64,000 nucleotides of DNA from Agrypnia vestita (GCA_016648135.1 JADDOH010000168.1:186001-250000), one strand, 5' to 3'. Shown: positions 1-10,508, counted from the first letter of the stretch. The notes: a model not told the origin generated them from the sequence alone. A program made the numbers and translations.

Positions 1-1
1 T

Positions 2-234
2 CAGGCGCGTACAGTGGGAATTTTGAAGCATGACTTTTTTGTAAACGTATATTTTGAAAAAAAAAAATAGAAATCAAAAGAAAGATGCGAATTATCATTA
101 TGATATATCAAAATATGAATACTATGATAATAATTCTGATAAGAATATTACGAAATAAATGTTGTATTCCGATTATTTTCCAAATAATTGGTTACGTAAA
201 AGTCATGCTGCGAGGTTCCCACTGCACGCCTCTG
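2..234. mobile_element. Short inverted-repeat DNA element, family 1 (copy A)
   Basis: The window begins at the end of a foldback element. Its left end starts CAGGCGCGTACAGTGGGAA and continues through GCATGACTTTTTTGTAAAC. The right end carries the inverse, GTAAAAGTCATGC followed by TTCCCACTGCACGCCTCTG. The interior is AT-rich and shows no transposase. A second copy with the same ends lies at 28,994-29,203. Two copies with matching inverted ends indicate a MITE-like non-autonomous family. A target duplication cannot be tested because the left flank is outside the window. Confidence 0.6.
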
Positions 235-930
235 CAATATATAAATATAAGTACTAGACTAGAGAAGACAATATTTCCTGCCAATAATGGTAAGAAATAA
301 AACGTTTTTATAATCTTAAATACCGTATTATATCGATTATACGATTTTTTTAAATATTTTGAAGTCTCTGTATTCGTGATGCGTGTTATATTTGATAGTC
401 TGGTCGAATAATTGGGTAAATGGTATGTCGCGAGAAGTTTCGCGTTTTCAACCAAGGTTTTATGAATACTAATTAAAAATTCAAATTCAAATTGAAAAAT
501 TCCAGAATCAATAGTCGAATTTAAAAAATGCTAAATAACAAATGCACGTAATAACACAGAACGGTATAGTCTGAGGAAATACAATCAATTTGATTTTGAT
601 TCTGATTATTAGAATACCTTCATAAATACATCTTTCATTTTTGTACTAAAATTTATTTAATATTTTATAATAAAGTTTTTTTTTTCATATTTTTTTATTT
701 CTATATAAGAAAAATAAAGGTGCGTCTTATAATCGATGAAAATTAATTGTTAAATCATTATCTCCTTAAATAATTCATAATTCCTTTTATCTGTGCATAA
801 TGAGACATATAAAAAGAATGATAAAACCTACCTATTTATTGTTTCAATCAATAATTTTCCATTGTCCATTGAAATTCCGTCCATCCATTGAAAATTGTGA
901 CAGATTCGAAGTAGCTATTGTTTAAAATTA
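235..930. other. AT-rich stretch, nothing recognised
   Basis: Only short chance reading frames and homopolymer runs are seen here. There is no codon-like structure and no repeat shared with the rest of the window. Confidence 0.5.
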
Positions 931-933
931 TTT

Positions 934-1137
934 ATGGTAAATAGTTTCGTTGCTATCCATACGGACGTGGACGCGTGGAATCGCGGATCTAGCAGGCAAT
1001 CTTTAATCATCACCATGAAGTGCAGAAGGACAGCGGACGACAAATGGGAGTGGAAAGTTAGCAGAGGAGGCCAGGGCCCACACCGGGCTGTTGCGCCACT
1101 GATGAGGATGAATGAATCTTTGTTTATACACGTTTAG
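934..1137 (+). other. GC-richer island with a 67-codon frame, unassigned
   Basis: About 200 bp are clearly less AT-rich than the surroundings and hold one short open frame rich in Arg, Lys and Trp in its middle part, ending near a GATGAGGATGAATGAATC stretch. I do not recognise the product. The composition and the GATGAATGAAT-like end would fit the 3' end of a decayed retroelement, but no reverse transcriptase motif is visible. It ends just before two hairpins at 1,141-1,224. Confidence 0.25.
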
Positions 1138-1140
1138 GCA

Positions 1141-1176
1141 CAATGAAATATAGTACGTATACAATGTATTTCATTG
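1141..1176. repeat. Hairpin 1 of a tandem pair
   Basis: CAATGAAATA is followed 16 nt later by its exact inverse TATTTCATTG, a 10-bp stem. It stands 13 nt before a stronger hairpin. Confidence 0.5.
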
Positions 1177-1189
1177 TGTTTAAGCACAG

Positions 1190-1224
1190 AAAGCCCGATA
1201 GTGCCTTCAGTACTATCGGGCTTT
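1190..1224. repeat. GC-rich 13-bp perfect hairpin followed by T-rich DNA
   Basis: AAAGCCCGATAGT and ACTATCGGGCTTT pair perfectly around a 9-nt loop. The shape resembles a bacterial intrinsic terminator, but all other evidence in the window is eukaryotic. It is more likely part of a foldback element or a stem of unknown role. Confidence 0.55.
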
Positions 1225-1275
1225 ATTGATGCATATAAATGATGTCTCTAAAAACTTTAGGGAGAGTCTTCTTCA

Positions 1276-1475
1276 TTTTTTTTTAATTTAAAAAAAAATA
1301 GAGATGTGAACACAGAATACGTGTCACATCAATATTCGTAGGTAATATTTTCAAACTAAGCTAAACGCTTGTGCTATGAAAATAGGACTAACTTGCTAGA
1401 CTGGAGTGAGGTTCGAGCCGCGACCTTTGGATCGCGAGGCGAGTATCCTTACCGTAAGACCAATAATGAATATTC
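1276..1475 (-). mobile_element. tRNA-derived SINE (copy 1)
   Basis: Read on the minus strand, a tRNA-like head (about 1,475 to 1,400) has an A-box-like stretch (TACGGTAAGGA) and a B-box-like stretch (GGCTCGAACC). It is followed by a body shared almost word for word with 26,850-27,045, for example CAAACTAAGCTAAACGCTTG on the plus strand, and ends in an A/T-rich tail. Internal pol III boxes plus a shared body make this a SINE and not a functional tRNA. It is a fossil copy whose head no longer folds into a full cloverleaf. Confidence 0.7.
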
Positions 1476-1619
1476 CAATTTTGAAAAGAATTTTTTTTAT
1501 TTATAGTTTTATTTGTAGAAACAATATAGTAGTGTAGATTTTGTGAAGTTGCAGAGAGCAGAAATATGTCAACCAATGTTTGGAAAAAAAACTAACCTAC
1601 AAAAGCCAAGTTTTTATTA

Positions 1620-1898
1620 TACTCCCTTTCTAATTTACTAGTTGAAACAGGTTTCGCGCCTATCCCACGCGTCGGGCTTGAGTCTGGCGACGAAAAGAAA
1701 TAATAAAAAATTTCAAAAAATCCAAAATTATACCATAATTATTAAAGTTTTTTAAACGAAAATTTGTAAGGTTATTTTTATCGTCGCCATGAATCTGCCT
1801 GCAAAGTTTCAGCTCGATTGTATCACGGAAAAAGGTTTTAAAAAATACAAAGTTTTTCGGCAGACAAGCAGACGCTAGGAGTTAAAAGAAAGGGAGTA
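1620..1898. mobile_element. TA-flanked Stowaway-like MITE (copy 1)
   Basis: The ends are inverted repeats, CTCCCTTTCT and AGAAAGGGAG, each bordered by TA, the target dinucleotide of Tc1/mariner transposons. The interior contains a conserved block (ATCGTCGCCA, CTGCCTGCAAAGTTTCAGCT, GATTG, then AAAGTTTTTCGGCAGACAAG) that recurs at 47.3-48.3 kb and 53.0-54.0 kb. There is no coding capacity. The end sequence resembles the Stowaway type (CTCCCTC...), so a non-autonomous Tc1/mariner derivative is the best reading. Confidence 0.7.
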
Positions 1899-1899
1899 A

Positions 1900-3940
1900 A
1901 AATAAGTAATTTTTAAATACCTAGGTTTAAAATTCTGAATATTTTTGCTTGTATTAGAGCATATTATATAAATTTTAATGATGAACTTTTTTTAGAAAAA
2001 TAATAACAGTGCATAAATCAGTCATTTTGCTCTCTGTAAATAATAAAATAGACAAATGACGAAGCATAGTTTCAAGAGCAAATTTTCATCCGTGGACACG
2101 CATCCTATAAACTGAAGAAAACATATATATCCAGTTAAATGACTATATCAACTGATATTTGAGGCGGCTCCAACACAAGTTAACGGAATAAAACTGCTGA
2201 ATGCAATAACCGGTGAACGAATACGACCACCGTTACCTACCATAATTCGGAATGTTACCTTATTTGCATGATTTATTAATAATTCTATATATAAATTCAC
2301 TGCAAGTAGGGTTAAATATGGCTGACGGCCGCATTCAACTGGCGTTTTTTAAATATTCGAAAAGTACGACTTCCGAAAAAAATAAAAATCATTGAATCAA
2401 CTTCTCACCTACATCTTACACATCTAATTAGCACCATCTGTCTCGCTCGCTCTTGCGCATCCCATCTCTGCCCAGTTAACATCTAAGCCACCGACTAGAC
2501 TGGGCAAGGACGGGGAACGTAACGTACCGCTTGACGCGGGTGCAATGTTTACTAATTAAGTTATTTATATTTAACAAATTCAATGTGTAAGTAAAATACA
2601 GATTCATAGTTTGATGTGTAATGATTTTACCTGGCAGCTCATACGAATAATTGAAAATAATAACGATTTTTAGAAATGTAACATGTCACTTTTGATTTTT
2701 CGTCAGATATTATTTTTTATCTCTAAACTGATTAATCTGAAGAAACAACTCTTAGAAACTAGAAAAAATAAAATATTTAATAGTGCTTGTTATTTCCTGA
2801 ATATTCAAAAGATTTTACTCAAATAAATTTGAAATTTATTTTGATTTTTACTAAATACATATGTATATGAAAAGCCTGAAGTTGTGTGTCGAATAATTAA
2901 CTATACTAGGAAGTACTTTTGGCGATAAAACTGAGTTTTGCTTTTCCACAATTAAAATATAAATTTCACAAAGAAAAATTACTCACTAAAAAAATTACAC
3001 GAAGAAATATTAAACAAAGAAAAAAAATTCAATTATTTCATTTTAATAGTACCTAAATTTGATGTTGGCAACAAAAAAAAAACACACGAATTAAACACAA
3101 ATTGGGTTATTTATTTAAAAAAATATGTATATGCAATGTGTGTATTTTTAAAAATTTGTACTTTGTAATTTGCTGGCATACCTAATTTCATAAAATTTCC
3201 CCCGAGCTGAAAACGTGTAATAAGAGTGTGTTATTGATTTGTACATATATGATTTGATTGTATAGAAAAGTACTTTAAATCTGTTAAATTTGGTCATACA
3301 TTTTTCCAACGAATGCAAAAGATGCTCGATGTCGAAATAACGCTCGTTAAACGTTACTGAGGGCAGCCCTGAAATTGCGTTTTTTATGTAACCAGACCGT
3401 GTTATCGGACTTGGTTCTATAAAAAATAATTATATGTATATCGCTCATCCTTCACAGCGCAACGCTTCTAATGTTATGGCTTTATCGTCTAAACGAGTTT
3501 TAAAAATATATAACATTACCTAGATGCGTATCTCGGCAAACTCTTTTAATGAAGCAGGAACAAACATGTTTGTTTTATTTTTGTGTTTTATAATTTATAT
3601 TGACATATATTTCTTATTTATTTTACTTTGTGAAAGTATTTAAGTAATTTTCAATACGACTATTCTGATGTATTTTCAACTAAACAAAATCAAAAATGAA
3701 ATGTAAATATAATCGCGATTCGTTTCAATTTATTTTTAACCATTTTATTCAGAATTGAATGATTTTTTTGCATTTGTTAACCACATTATTTGATGAACAT
3801 TGTACATATGATTTTTTTATAAGTGAACATTTATTATATTGTAATTAATGTAAATATAAAAACGTTTATAAAAAAATATAGTTATTTCTTCAATAACAGC
3901 ATAAGAGGTTTGTGGTACCTAACATTATTTATGTTAATAA
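1900..3940. other. AT-rich stretch, nothing recognised
   Basis: Long A and T runs and scattered stops in all frames. A slightly GC-richer patch near 2,430-2,560 has no motif I can name. Confidence 0.4.
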
Positions 3941-3954
3941 AAAGAAAACTCTTT

Positions 3955-4045
3955 AAATGAAATCACTATTTATTGAATAATCAACATATTTCGGGGCCAT
4001 GGTCCCTTTTTCAGGATAAAACGAATACTAAAAATAAAAATTAGA
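3955..4045 (-). mobile_element. Possible PLE 3'-terminal remnant
   Basis: On the minus strand the sequence reads TCCTGAAAAAGGGACC, a short turn, then GGCCCCGAAATATGTTGA and an AATAAA. The layout CTGA, GC-rich stem, CGAAA matches the PLE 3' ends seen at 15.25 kb and 51.87 kb. No coding remnant is attached, so the call rests on this pattern alone. Confidence 0.35.
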
Positions 4046-4089
4046 TGTTTTGTCAGCAACAAAAACAAAAGATAATATACAAGTTATTA

Positions 4090-5240
4090 AACTCCCATAT
4101 ATTTATTTTTTGTTTTGAAGGCTGGACATTGACTGCAAATGCATATTTCGGCGTTTTTTTACGAAAATGTGGGTTTTTATTATTCATTTATATCAGTATG
4201 TATACTCTAGACTGCATTTTTTAGGGCAATAACTTAGACAGAACCTTTGTTATTATATAAAAGTAATAAACAGGACATTATTCAAAATAATTAATAAAAT
4301 ATAAGCATTAATCGACAGCCCGCGGCCAAAAAATCGTTTTTATTGTCCTGGGCGGCGCTAACTTTTTATGAATATTTATATGTACGCATATTATGTTTTT
4401 TTATACGTATAAAGTATACTTAATTATCTAGAATTTTTATTAAGGAAATCAAGAAATATTCAACATTAATTAAGTCAAAATGTTTTAAATTTGTATTAAT
4501 ATTGTTGCTTTTCAAAATACTTTTTATTTATATAAAGATATGATTTAAATCAGTATATTCTATTTATTCCCGTATTTTGAAGCTTTACTTACTTAATAAA
4601 AGTTAGTTTTTTTTAAATTTTTTTTTTTAATAAAATTCTGCGTGTTTGGGCCTCCTATTCCTTTCACTGAGCTTGTAATGGTTTATCTGTTGTTAAACCC
4701 TTTTTGCGGTTAACCGAAAAATGTGACGTTTTCTATTAAAATTGCCTAAGATGTCTAGCTCTTAAAGACACCGAGCGCTTATGTTGTGCGTCACCTTATA
4801 TATCCACCACTACAATTGTGTCCATCGCGGTTCAGTGCGGTGAGTGATAGTTTAGTCAAAAAAATACCCAAAGTCATAGTATTAAAAAATGTAGTCATAT
4901 ACTTTTCATATACTTCATAAATTCATCCATTATTTTGCGGACATTTTAGGTCATCATTTTATAAAGTCTTCATTTATCTGTTATTTTCTGTTCGCCAAAT
5001 AAAATTAAAATAGACGCGAAGAATGAGTGGATAATAGCTCTTAAATTGAATCAAAAACATCTAATATCCAACGGTAGTTTTAATATTACTATCTAAACTT
5101 GCTTTTGCTTTCTCTCTTTAGACTAGAAATCGTTGTTTTTAGTATAAATGTACCTGTAATAAAATGTCATTATTTATCAGCAACAGATCATTGCATTTAA
5201 TAGACTAAATAACATTATAAATTAGATATTGGATTCAATT
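4090..5240. other. Unassigned stretch with one promoter-like spot
   Basis: Mostly AT-rich. At 4,797-4,803 there is a TATATAT, and 37 nt downstream a TTCAGT initiator-like sequence followed by GTGAGTG. The spacing is slightly long and no exon follows, so this is only a weak core-promoter candidate. Confidence 0.25.
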
Positions 5241-5254
5241 TGAATGGTCTAGGG

Positions 5255-5959
5255 CAGGCATCGGAACAAGGGGCTCGCGAGCCGCATCCGCATCTTTGTA
5301 TAGACTTTTGCGGTTCTGCAGTCATAAACTTAGAACTTCAGCGTCAAAATCAAAAGTCGTGTTCCGTATTTGACACAGTACTGGACACATAGTACAAATA
5401 TCGCCAATCATGCTAGCTTTACGACCTCTGAGGAAATCTCTAAAAGGGGAAAACCATTTCACAGATGGCGTTTGATTAAAGAATGCTTTGTGAAAGCATC
5501 TGAAGAGCTTTTTTAAGACTAAAAATAAAAAAGCAGCAAGTCGAAGATATTAAACAGTATTTCTGCAATATCAATTGCAACTGATGAGTCGTGTGATATT
5601 TGTGATACAGCACAACCCTCTTTTTGCAATATATTTCTCGTGTTTCTATATGTTTTGTTCTATATATTATATGCGAAATAACATTCTCAACTATAAATCT
5701 AATAAAAAATATACTTAGAAGCAGAATAACGCATGAAAATTAAGAATCATATAATCAATTAAAAATAAGTAGCTGTTCGCTAGCAATGCATGGATGCCGT
5801 TCTTATCAATTTTTTACAAAAACATATTGAACTTTTTTTTTCCTAAAAAATTCATATTCATGTACATATGTATATTACACGTATGCGGCTCTTTGGTACC
5901 TTTGCTATCTGTTTCCATGACAATTTGGCTCTTCTCACTTGACAAACTGCCGACCCCTG
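5255..5959 (+). mobile_element. Internally deleted hAT element
   Basis: The left end starts CAGGCATCGG and the right end finishes CCGACCCCTG. Just outside lie the 8-bp GTCTAGGG and GTCCAGGG, an 8-bp target duplication with one mismatch as expected of hAT transposons. GAGCCGCAT near the left end and ATGCGGCTC near 5,882 are further inverted subterminal matches. About 220 bp of transposase-like coding remains at 5,401-5,620. The element is too short (705 bp) to be autonomous. Confidence 0.75.
5401..5620 (+). pseudogene. hAT transposase fragment
   Basis: Conceptual translation gives a stretch that includes SFTTSEEISKRGKPF and, after a frame break near 5,520, SIATDESCDICDTAQ. The second resembles the DES(T/C)D-sDTAQ segment around the catalytic region of animal hAT transposases of the ZBED/GTF2IRD2-like kind. 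It is interrupted by stop codons and the rest of the catalytic domain is missing. It sits inside the inverted-repeat element bounded by the 8-bp duplication, which supports the assignment. It cannot encode an active enzyme. Confidence 0.65.
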
Positions 5960-6120
5960 GTCCAGGGCAAGGATGTGCTATGTACCTACCCTTTACGGAT
6001 GGAGTGAGGTTTTGACGCACTTGTGTATTATTTTGGAGGCCCTTCAAAGTTGTCAAATAGAACAAACTTAAAATACGCTGAATCCAATGTAATGGCAGTT
6101 TGATGTAATAGGTACATCAT

Positions 6121-6203
6121 GATTAAATTATATTCACGAGATTAAATTATATTAATTATATTAAATTATATTAAATTATATTAAATTATATTAAATTATA
6201 TTA
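6121..6203. repeat. Minisatellite of AT-rich 11-mers
   Basis: Several tandem copies of a unit close to TTAAATTATAT, with the first units slightly diverged. Simple replication-slippage repeat. Confidence 0.8.
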
Positions 6204-6324
6204 ATCGAGTCTATTATTATTGGTTTGCGGTTTCTTAAAAATCATATCTCGACTCCAATTATATTACATTCTATTTCGGACTAAAATTTACGCTTGCAAA
6301 AATGAGTAAGTTCTTTCTATTTTC

Positions 6325-6480
6325 TTTTTAGGTAGAGATGAATGCGTGTCATGTCAATATTCTTACTATTTTACTAAAATAAAATAAACGTTTGTTCTAT
6401 AGTGTCTAAGAATGGGGCTCGAACCACCGACCACCAGATCACTGAGCGAGCGTCATGACCATTACACCACCAAGCTACTT
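6325..6480 (-). mobile_element. tRNA-derived SINE (copy 2, diverged)
   Basis: The minus-strand head (about 6,477 to 6,412) reads GCTTGGTGGTGTAATGGTC with a B box GGTGGTTCGAGCCCC. The body still shares ATAGAACAAACGTTTA and TGACATGACACGCATT with copies 1 and 3. The pol III boxes are better preserved here than in copy 1. It is older or a different subfamily. Confidence 0.7.
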
Positions 6481-6890
6481 TTTGGTTGGTATATTAAAAA
6501 TAATCTGTTGTCCTGAAAAAAAGGTGAATATCTGTTTAACAAACTCTTCTCGTGTTATTTTTTGAAAATAAAATCTAAAAACTTTTGTTATTTTATAAAA
6601 CAGGGTAAAAGTCGCTACCTAGACAATTATGGATTTTTAATACAGGGTTAGTTTTTTATTGAATATTTCAAACCCAATATAAAGATAATTGAACGTAACG
6701 TTACAAAATGTTCTAGTCTGTACAGTTTAATTTCGTTTCCTGACAAAATATGACTTGGCAACCCTCTTTACAGGACTTTTATCAAATTGGATGAATGATT
6801 TTATTATATTTTTGGTCGTGTACGAGTAATTTAATAAAACACTCGACTTAAAAAACGAAAAGACTTTTTAAAATAAAAAGTGGAAGCTTT
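6480..6890. other. AT-rich stretch, nothing recognised
   Basis: No repeat shared with the window and no credible coding frame. Confidence 0.4.
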
Positions 6891-6904
6891 TTTACAATCC
6901 TTTT

Positions 6905-6975
6905 GGCGGTAATCGAACTTGTGACCTCTGGAACAGGAAGCCAGAGGTCTTACCGCCGGACCATTGGAGCCGACA
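6905..6975 (-). mobile_element. tRNA-like SINE head (second type)
   Basis: On the minus strand: GGCTCCAATGGTCCGGCGGT, then AAGACCTCTGGCTTCC, then CACAAGTTCGATTACCGCC. A box and B box are in the right order and spacing, but the anticodon region and the lack of a standard acceptor stem argue against a working tRNA gene. Its head differs from the other SINEs here, so it is probably a separate family. Confidence 0.55.
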
Positions 6976-6979
6976 TAAC

Positions 6980-7885
6980 GAGAGTATCATCATTACAAAT
7001 ACATTAGTGGCATATATGAAGCCTCAATTTATAATCTAAATGCCAAATTACCTAAGATTTATTCCATGGCTTATCTGTTTTATTCAGCACTAAATCTGCA
7101 GATGAGACGAGCTGTATGTGTTAGACACTATCAGCTAACAAATTAGATTTTTTTTAAATATGAATAATAAATAATATATTTTATCATTTTAACTACTTCT
7201 TGTACAGTTATTTTATATTCGAGTGTGAAATATAATAACTGAACATGTAATAATACTTATAAATTGTAATACAATGCGTTCTTAACAATACCTCATATAA
7301 TAAATTAGGTCAACCTAGAAAAACAAAAATACTGTTCTTAAAAATATTCTGGAGCATGGAGTCAACGAGTGAATAAAGCGACTGTGAGCATTTGAGAAGT
7401 AAGCTGGACAGTTACAAATGGTGAAATAATTGAAAGAGTTAAATAAACACCTTTAAAAAATAGGATTAAACTGATCGGAAACATTTTCATATCCCCTCGA
7501 TGCTAGAAAAGGCAGAAAAGAATAATCAGAATTGAACTTATTATGAAGATCATCTTAAAATAGTATGACCAGTCCTTTTTCTAATGACTTCTATAGGGCA
7601 GTGTCTTTAGCAAATTAATAACGCTCATCTTTTTGTGGATACACAGTTCTCGGGTGAACCGCAAGGTAGGGATCATTAAAAAAATACATAAAAAAAAATA
7701 AAATACTTAAACTAGTTATGCTAGATATTATTGCACAAAAACAAAGCTACTTAATTTTAAGTTAATTTACAAAAAATGAATAATTTTTATCACCATCCCA
7801 ATCCAATGGTCCTATATTCGTCATAAGCAAACTCGGAAGTTCATATTATTTATTGAATTGGCGTTAACTTTGTGGAATGACATAT
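6980..7885. other. AT-rich stretch, nothing recognised
   Basis: Short frames only, no repeat or motif I can support. Confidence 0.4.
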
Positions 7886-7892
7886 TTTAATT

Positions 7893-8076
7893 ATATATAA
7901 ATATAGCACTTGTCTAAGACCACTTGTGAGTTTATGAATACACGACTAGTTTCAACAACTACAATTGCTGTCATCAACGGGTAATTATATAAACTAAAGC
8001 ATAAGAATAAAATTAATTATCTAAGGTACTGATGGAGGTGGGTGGAGTTATGTTTGGGGGGAGGAGGTTAGCTGGG
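7893..8076 (-). mobile_element. PLE family B, inverted 3'-end copy (left arm)
   Basis: This ~180-bp segment is the inverse of 8,290-8,484: shared blocks include CTAAGACCACTTGTGAG, CGACTAGTTTC and GTGGGTGGAGTTATGTTTGG. On the minus strand it holds only the last codons and 3' untranslated part of the element, including TTGATGA, a CAGCAA/TTGTTG stem and GAAACTAGTC, a hammerhead-like layout. It abuts the plus-strand copy at about 8,077, so the two 3' ends point outward. Confidence 0.7.
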
Positions 8077-8077
8077 T

Positions 8078-8484
8078 AATTATTTTTCAGAATTTGCTAA
8101 CCACATTATTAACACTAATCACTCTTTCCATTCCCATACACTTAAACTAATACAACCTGTTAAATATAAAGGAAAAAATATGAAAAATCTCGAAAATTTA
8201 GAAATACGACAAAATATGTATTCTAATAAAACTCTAATGAATAACATAATATTTCAAAATTTTTCACCGCTCCTCATTTTGTTCCCGTTAACTAAGAAGC
8301 CACCCCCAGCTAATCCTCTCTCCCCAAACATAACTCCACCCACCTCTATCAGTACCTTAAATAATTAATTTTACTCATATGCTTTAGTTTATGTAATCAC
8401 CCGTTGATAACAACAACTGTAGTTGTCGAAACTAGTCGTGCAGTCATATACTCACAAGTGGTCTTAGATATATTTATATATAAT
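8078..8484 (+). pseudogene. PLE family B, 5'-truncated copy: end of GIY-YIG endonuclease and 3' UTR
   Basis: An open frame from 8,078 to 8,368 reads NYFSEFANHIINTNHSFHSH..., then MNNIIFQNFSPLLILF. This aligns with the last part of the endonuclease region of the complete copy at 50-51.8 kb (NNFSEFANHIINTNHSFDSH and LINNITFQSSSPLLELF). The catalytic GIY and YIG motifs lie upstream and are missing, so this is a dead fragment. After the stop comes a 3' UTR with GTTGATAACAACAACTGTAG, TTGTCGAAACTAGTC, a hammerhead-like arrangement with a damaged core. The frame has no stop, which suggests a fairly recent insertion. It is joined head to head with the inverted left arm. Confidence 0.75.
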
Positions 8485-8515
8485 TGAAAGTTCATAACCA
8501 GTCATGAGTCATGAC

Positions 8516-9293
8516 TAGAGCCTTCAATCCGAATATTCGAAACTCGAATATATTCGCCTGTTTTTCAGTATTCGTTTTCGAATACTTTAAAATATTCGTA
8601 AAGTATTCGTTTATATTTATATAAGATTTTAATATTTTTCCAAACGAAACAAAGGTTAACGAACCCTGAAAGTCATTTGCAAGGGTTTTCAGTTTATACT
8701 GCTATGGACTGTATAATGAAGTCAGACATCAAAAATATAAACGTCGTAATTTGTCTTTCGCATTTGCCTTTTTTTTAAAGTCGTGCTTATCTTTATATTT
8801 TTATTACAATAAGCACTTACGGTGGAGTCAACGATGGAGTCGGCTTTTTCATAAATACTTGAGCCGACAAACAAGAAGTTATATACAAAATAATTTAAAA
8901 AAACTTGAACATGGGGTGAGAGATATGAAATAATATAAACATATCTAAAATTTTGTCAGTTATCGAGAGAATACTGACTCGTCTGTATCTAATTTTTTAT
9001 TGTTTTCATATAAGTATATTTACAAAATTTGTATTTCTAAATTTAACATTATTTTTCAATATATTTTTTGTTGTTTTTTTTATAACATATATTTAAAAAA
9101 ATTAAAATAAATAAATTCTCTATAATTATTATATATTTTTTTTAAATATATAAAATATATTCATTTCTATTTATCATCCAAAGTAAATTATTCCTTTATA
9201 AAAAAATTTAAGAATATATTCGAATATTTGAATATATTATCATTAACTATTCGATATTCGAATAGTTGGAATCACGAATATTTGGAGGCTCTA
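8516..9293. mobile_element. hAT-like element with perfect 8-bp target duplication
   Basis: GTCATGAC occurs at 8,508-8,515 and again at 9,294-9,301. Between them the DNA starts TAGAGCCTTCAATCCGAATA and ends with the imperfect inverse TATTTGGAGGCTCTA. The subterminal regions are full of CGAATATTCG-type motifs, likely transposase-binding sites. No transposase remnant is recognisable in the 778 bp, so it is non-autonomous. It inserted only 24 bp beyond the PLE inverted pair. Confidence 0.8.
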
Positions 9294-9384
9294 GTCATGA
9301 CCGAATGCCATATGTCGCCTTTGTCGTCCAGCATGCTCTGCACTCACCTACCACTTGCAGGTCTTTAAATCATCCACCCACCCC

Positions 9385-9878
9385 CATATTGAACCCTGAA
9401 GGAATGTTGCAATCGATGGACCTGAGGATTAATTCCCTGATAAAGAGCACGACTCTGCATCGAATGAAATAAATAGTGATGCATTCGCCAACAAATCGTA
9501 AACAATACCATCAAGGCACTTTGCGCTCGTAACTAAGAAACTTTGTGATTGAAATTTATAACCTAGTGAATAAGTCATTTTAATTTAAGTCATTTTATTC
9601 ATAATTAACTGTAACTGTGTGCCTCTTACCATTCTTGCCATCCTTACACAACACTTATACACATTACGACACGTCTCATACGGCGCAGATAAAGCCGTAT
9701 GGTAAAGGAGGACTTCTTCAAATTGATAACCGAACACCTCAATCCTCTCCAAAAATATACTTGTATTATTTGAGATGAATGGAAAATGTAATGCTGTGAA
9801 GATTTAGTTAAAATCATTGACCTATCGTTTAATTCCCAGTTAAAGAGCATGATTTTGCATCTAAATGAAACAATAGAT
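9385..9878 (+). repeat. Diverged direct duplication of ~90 bp
   Basis: 9,430-9,475 (AATTCCCTGATAAAGAGCAC, then TGCATCGAATGAAA) is echoed at 9,832-9,875 (AATTCCCAGTTAAAGAGCAT, then TGCATCTAAATGAAAC). The copies lie ~400 bp apart. Nothing else is recognised between 9,302 and 10,160. Confidence 0.4.
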
Positions 9879-10164
9879 TATCTGAGATGAGATGCAAGGC
9901 ATGTACGATGTTTACACTTGATAACATTAACGGAAGATTACAAGACGAAGCTGTAATTATTGATATTTTGCACGCAATCATTTCTTTTTTCCTCTCAACA
10001 TTGTTTCAGATAATAATGATTGATTCACTTGACAGGTAGTATAATATACACCTTCATAATTATTTTTAAGATACAAACGTATCTAGTTTTGTTCTCCACG
10101 CTTTCAACTCTTACGGGAGGGCAATTTTTTATTTTATTTTTGTTAAAATAATGGTTACTTAATG

Positions 10165-10500
10165 CGCTCCTTCTTCTTCTTATTTTTTTATGTGCCTTGT
10201 CAGGTCCTCCCGATGTTGCCCCCTGACTTGTGCGAAAACCTCTCTGTCCTGCACTGCCCGGAACAATTCCTCCACCTGTCTCATTCCGGTCCACTCACTG
10301 ATGTTGCGCAGCCAGGACATTTGACTTCTACCAACTTCCCGTCTTCCCTCTGTCTTACCCTCGACTATTAGTCGGAGAAGACGATATTTATACCCGCATA
10401 GCACGTGATCCAAATATGAGAACTTCTTCACTATAACAACATCTCTCTACTAGCCCCAGTTCTCTGAAGCACCTCCGTGTTGCTGATCATACTCCAATAT
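10165..10500 (-). pseudogene. LINE 3' end (C-terminus of a reverse transcriptase polyprotein)
   Basis: On the minus strand the translation runs ISNTEVLQRTGASREMLL, a frame break, then KKFSYLDHVLCGYKYRLLRL, EGKTEGRREVGRSQMSWLRN and ELFRAVQDREVFAQV. These are hallmarks of the region downstream of the reverse transcriptase in insect non-LTR retrotransposons (LGHVLRG..R, EGRRG.GR.Q.SWL.N, F..A.DR..F). It is followed by an A-rich, GAAGAAGAAGG-containing tail. It is 5'-truncated and frameshifted, so it is inactive. Clade not resolved. Confidence 0.7.
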
Positions 10501-10508
10501 TCATATAT

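Noticed and set aside
1190..1224. A bacterial intrinsic terminator
   Set aside because: The window is full of eukaryotic transposons and has no bacterial gene. Only the hairpin shape is shared.
1400..1475. A tRNA gene
   Set aside because: A and B boxes are present, but the arms do not close and the same body follows in other copies. It is a SINE head.
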